A DNA stretch of 64,000 nucleotides from Dermatophilaceae bacterium Soc4.6 (GTDB lineage Bacteria; Actinomycetota; Actinomycetes; Actinomycetales; Dermatophilaceae). Positions 61,282-64,000 of this stretch are shown piece after piece (within the stretch, counting starts at the first letter, position 1; the number at the start of each line of letters is the position of its first letter). The position numbers and the translations under genes were made by a program. The notes beneath the pieces are model-generated. The model did no database searches. It had not been told where the DNA came from and saw nothing but the letters and a program-made list of their open reading frames with translations. Location of the stretch: contig JAZGVH010000002.1 of NCBI GenBank assembly GCA_039889245.1, forward strand, positions 1,984,001 to 2,048,000, given 5' to 3'.

Positions 61282-61956
61282 GTGACGCCGCCCGGGATCC
61301 GCGTCCTGCTGGCCGACGACCAGGCGCTGATCCGCGCCGGGTTCCGCTCCATCCTGGAGACCGCCGAGGGCATCGACGTCATCGCCGAAGCCCTCGACGG
61401 CGCCGACGCCATCCGCCAAACCCGCACCCACCGGCCCGACATCGTCCTGATGGACATCCGGATGCCGGGCACCGACGGACTGCAAGCCACCCGCACCATC
61501 TGCGCCGACCCCACCGCAGCCGGCACCCGGGTCATCATCCTGACCACCTACGAGTCCGACGACTTCGTCTACGAAGCACTCCGGGCCGGAGCCAGCGGAT
61601 TCCTGGTCAAGGACACCGAACCCGCCGACCTCTTCGCCGCCATCCACATCGTCGCCGCCGGCGAAGCATTGCTCTCCCCCCGAGTCACCCGTCGCCTCAT
61701 CGCCGACATCGCCGCCCGCCCCGACCGGCCACCCAGCGCCCCACCGTCACTGGCCGCGCTGACCGAACGCGAACGCGAAGTCATGACACTGGTCGCCGCC
61801 GGTCTGTCCAACCTCGACATCGCCCAGCAGCTGCACCTCAGCCCCCACACCACCAAAACCCACGTCAACCGGGCCCAAACCAAGCTCCACGCCCGCGACC
61901 GAGCCCAACTCGTCGTCCTCGCCTACGAAAGCGGCCTCGTCCAACCCAGCACCTAA
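61282..61956 (+). CDS. NarL/LuxR-type response regulator
   Basis: 224-aa regulator. The receiver domain (residues about 6-122) has the acidic pair LLADDQ, phospho-acceptor Asp in VLMDIRMPG, Thr in ILTTYE and Lys in LVKDTEP. The C-terminal LuxR HTH (about 155-215) has LTEREREVMTLVAAGLSNLD. GTG 61282 immediately follows the kinase stop. It probably activates the divergent exporter gene. Confidence 0.93.
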   Translation: MTPPGIRVLLADDQALIRAGFRSILETAEGIDVIAEALDGADAIRQTRTHRPDIVLMDIRMPGTDGLQATRTICADPTAAGTRVIILTTYESDDFVYEALRAGASGFLVKDTEPADLFAAIHIVAAGEALLSPRVTRRLIADIAARPDRPPSAPPSLAALTEREREVMTLVAAGLSNLDIAQQLHLSPHTTKTHVNRAQTKLHARDRAQLVVLAYESGLVQPST

Positions 61957-61994
61957 CCGCGCTCACGCGGCCCCCTCCGGTCAGGAGCTGGCGA

Positions 61995-62543
61995 TCAGAA
62001 GGGCCAGCGCTGAGGCAGGCCGGCTTGGATCCGTTGGGCGAGGCCCCACCGGCCCCAGGTCGGCACAATCGTGAGCAGAACCAACGGGAGGAGGTCTTCT
62101 GCGGGGTACTGCCAGAGGTAGAGGTTGGTGTGCAGCAGCATGAGGTAGACCGGCCCGATGAGCAGCAGGCCAGCCAGGGCCGCGGCTCTCGGTAGCACCC
62201 CCAGCACGAGGCCGAGCCCGACCGCGAGCTCGGCGACGGTCAGGAACCAGCCGAAGAAGCCGAAGTTCGGCAGGACGACGTCGCGGTAGAAGGCACCGAG
62301 CGGTGCGATGTACGTCTTGGAGGACGCGTCCTTGGCGATGCTCTCGGCGACGCCTCGGCTGACGAGGTTGAAGGAGAGGAAGCCGAGGTCGTAGGTGGCC
62401 TTTCCGATCAGCTTGGCGAGGCCGTTGCTCAGCCACACGAGCCCCGTGAAGATGCGCAGCGCGGTGAAGGCCTTGGCCATCAGCGCCGCTGAGTCCGGCT
62501 GCCGGGTCATGGCGGTCCGAGGTTCCACTGTGTTACTGCTCAT
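61995..62543 (-). CDS. DoxX-family membrane protein
   Basis: 182-aa membrane protein with four helices: LRIFTGLVWLSNGLAKL, FGFFGWFLTVAELAVGLGLV, LAGLLLIGPVYLMLL and LLPLVLLTIVPTW. The pattern LVWLSNGLAKL and AELAVGLGLVLG are typical of DoxX/DoxD-like proteins, which have been linked to redox homeostasis at the membrane. ATG 62543 has GGAGG at 6 nt. Convergent with the response regulator operon. Confidence 0.8.
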   Translation of the reverse strand: MSSNTVEPRTAMTRQPDSAALMAKAFTALRIFTGLVWLSNGLAKLIGKATYDLGFLSFNLVSRGVAESIAKDASSKTYIAPLGAFYRDVVLPNFGFFGWFLTVAELAVGLGLVLGVLPRAAALAGLLLIGPVYLMLLHTNLYLWQYPAEDLLPLVLLTIVPTWGRWGLAQRIQAGLPQRWPF

Positions 62544-63019
62544 TGCCAGCCTCCGAGGTGCGGGCCCCACGACGTCACGGCCGAGACGGCCGGGCGATCA
62601 GGGGTCCTGCTGGTCCTACGCTAGACGCTGCGGTGGGCCGGGGGGATGACAAGGACCTTACGCACACGGGAAGCTCGGCCGAGCGGCAGAGACTCGCTGC
62701 TCACCCGCACGGCCGGGCCGGTCGCGCCGACCGGGTGCCACCAGACTCACCACGCGAGCGGGATCTCCTGCCCTCGCATCGCGACCTCGGGCGAGCGGTA
62801 GCCCTCGAGCCGGGGGCGCACCCACTGCCGCAGGCCCTCGAGCTCGAGGATGCGCCGGTGCTCGGGGCCTCGACTACCGACAACCGAAGGCCCGACTCCC
62901 GGGAACTACGGGACCTAATGGTCGACGACATCACGGCGTTCAGCGGTCTCTCAGCCGCCTCGTAGCACCATTCACCATCCCCCCCTTTGCACCACGTATC
63001 GCTGAGAGGCCTCGAGATC
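62544..63019. other. 476-bp region, one unassigned minus-strand fragment
   Basis: On the minus strand, about 62749-62880 reads EHRRILELEGLRQWVRPRLE, then GYRSPEVAMRGQEIPLAW-stop, a protein-like C-terminus without an identifiable start or family; it may be a gene remnant. Nothing else is supported. Confidence 0.35.
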
Positions 63020-63745
63020 ATGACGTCCCCCGCCACCCCCGCCACTGAAGGCACCTCGGATCACTCAGGTCCCGGTATCCTGCGGCCCACCCCGTCGGGC
63101 GCGCGGGCGATCGGCATCGCCGTCGTCTTCGCCGCGCTCGTCACGGTGGTCGGCTTCGTCATGAAGGCGCACCCCGTCGACGTCAGCGGCGATGTCGATC
63201 TGAACCGACTGAGGACCGGGCTGGTTGGCTCCCTCGCGACCGGCATCTACCACGTGTTCAGTCCCGTGCCTGCGGTGCTCATCACGGTGGTGGTCGCAGG
63301 CCTGATCTGGGCGAGGGCAAGAGATCTCCGCACTGCGGCGGCGTTCGCCGGCGTCGTCGCCGGCACCTGGCTCCCCTTGGCGGTGGTCAAGCTGGTCGTG
63401 GACCGGCCACGGCCCGAGGTCGCTCTGCTGGCCCATCCCTACACACCGGCGCTGACGGACCCGTCCTATCCCAGCGGGCACACCGCCTTCGTCACCTCGC
63501 TGGCCATCGCCCTGGTCATGGTGCTCGGCGGCACCCGCTGGTGGTCCATCGCGACGTCGATCGCCGCTGTGGTCGTGGCGGTGGTCGCCGTGTCCCTGGT
63601 CGTCGACGGCGTGCACTTCCCCAGCGACGTGCTCGCCTCCATCGTCTGGGCCCTCGCGGTCGCACCGGCGGTGAGATACCTCTGGGTGGACCTCGTCATG
63701 CCCCGACTGCCCCTGTGGGGCACGAGATCGCACCCCGGCGCCTGA
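63020..63745 (+). CDS. PAP2-family membrane phosphatase
   Basis: 241-aa integral membrane phosphatase of the PAP2 superfamily. The three phosphatase motifs are KLVVDRPRP, SYPSGHTAF and SLVVDGVHFPSDV (catalytic His and Asp). The first motif is K-x6-RP, and the third lacks the usual Arg next to Ser. Five to six helices span residues about 30-230. The substrate may be undecaprenyl pyrophosphate or phosphatidic acid. ATG 63020 was selected for its position before the first polar residues. Confidence 0.87.
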   Translation: MTSPATPATEGTSDHSGPGILRPTPSGARAIGIAVVFAALVTVVGFVMKAHPVDVSGDVDLNRLRTGLVGSLATGIYHVFSPVPAVLITVVVAGLIWARARDLRTAAAFAGVVAGTWLPLAVVKLVVDRPRPEVALLAHPYTPALTDPSYPSGHTAFVTSLAIALVMVLGGTRWWSIATSIAAVVVAVVAVSLVVDGVHFPSDVLASIVWALAVAPAVRYLWVDLVMPRLPLWGTRSHPGA

Positions 63746-63751
63746 GGTAGG

Positions 63752-64000
63752 TCACCCAGGCGGCCCAGCGCCCTCGAGCGGGATCTCGATCCGAGCTCGG
63801 GTGCCGCCGGAGCTGCGTGGAGTGGGCAGCAGCGTGAGCCCGCCGCCGAGGCGGTGCAGCTGGGCGACGACGACCGCGAGTCCCAGGCCGCTGCCGGCGC
63901 CGTCCTGGACCGTCTCGCGGAAGAAGGGCTCGAGCACCCGGACCGGGTCGCCGATCCCCGGACCCGCATCGTCGATGGTGATGACGAGGTGCTCATCGGT
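63752..64000 (-). CDS. Sensor histidine kinase, C-terminal part (window edge)
   Basis: The last 82 residues of a histidine kinase HATPase_c domain: DDAGPGIGDPV (G1 box), VLEPFFRET (F box), GSGLGLAVVVAQLH (G2 box) and a final strand ARIEIPLE. The gene continues beyond the right edge. Convergent with the PAP2 gene, 6 bp apart. Confidence 0.9.
   Translation of the reverse strand, partial: TDEHLVITIDDAGPGIGDPVRVLEPFFRETVQDGAGSGLGLAVVVAQLHRLGGGLTLLPTPRSSGGTRARIEIPLEGAGPPG

Overview
This is a contiguous 64 kb piece of a high-GC actinobacterial chromosome. The evidence is the strong G/C third-position bias, frequent GTG starts, 4-nt stop/start overlaps inside operons, a mycothiol-type nitroreductase homologue, a LysX-type lysyl-phosphatidylglycerol synthase and an MmpL transporter. 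The gene content fits a free-living Micrococcales-like actinomycete (for example the Intrasporangiaceae), but no rRNA or other phylogenetic marker is present to prove it. I saw no tRNA, rRNA or CRISPR array.

Bases 1 to about 29,000 are accessory. Small stress and envelope genes are scattered among broken insertion sequences (remnants of IS110, IS3, IS5 and IS256 type). They include a partial sortase, a lipoprotein, a DsbA-like reductase, a Tat-exported small protein with a DUF4331 protein, alpha/beta hydrolases, a peroxiredoxin-like protein, a truncated haemoglobin next to a shortened DUF1097 membrane protein, a GlxA-type regulator, and a deacetylase/beta-propeller pair. Next come a cluster of tiny zinc-ribbon proteins with small membrane peptides and an isochorismatase-like hydrolase. 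A three-gene operon follows: a LysX-like enzyme, a membrane esterase and an SGNH hydrolase. The region ends with an in-frame IS3 OrfA/LysR chimera, a GAF-PAS5-GGDEF diguanylate cyclase and a MerR-controlled mer-like operon.

Bases 29,276 to 53,892 form a nearly complete aerobic cobalamin pathway in alternating transcription units. The units are a CobC-like phosphatase; cobQ-cobF; cobN-bluB/cobT; cobG-cobH-cobIJ; a Ni/Co permease; cobL-cobM; chlID-cobO-cobBC-cobA-cobS-cobU-cobD; and cobK. Three cobalamin riboswitches control cobN, the permease and the chlID operon. The phosphatase, cobQ, cobG, cobL and cobK instead appear to start on leaderless mRNAs, with a TAnnnT -10 box 6-7 nt before the start codon. 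Several steps are fused (BluB-CobT, CobI-CobJ, CobB-CobC, ChlI-ChlD). A recognisable cobalt reductase is the only notable step I do not see.

Bases 54,011 to 57,006 hold a TPP-riboswitch-controlled thiamin salvage operon, thiM-thiE-thiD-tenA. A 700-bp gap without a convincing gene follows. Then come an MmpL transporter divergent from a histidine kinase/response regulator pair, a DoxX membrane protein, a PAP2 phosphatase, and the C-terminus of another histidine kinase cut by the window edge.

The most interesting points are the zinc-ribbon/membrane-peptide pairs (13.3-14.9 kb), the LysX-esterase-SGNH operon whose LysX lacks an anticodon-binding fold, the OrfA-LysR chimera, the widespread leaderless promoters, and the MerR-type promoter of a non-canonical mer-like operon.
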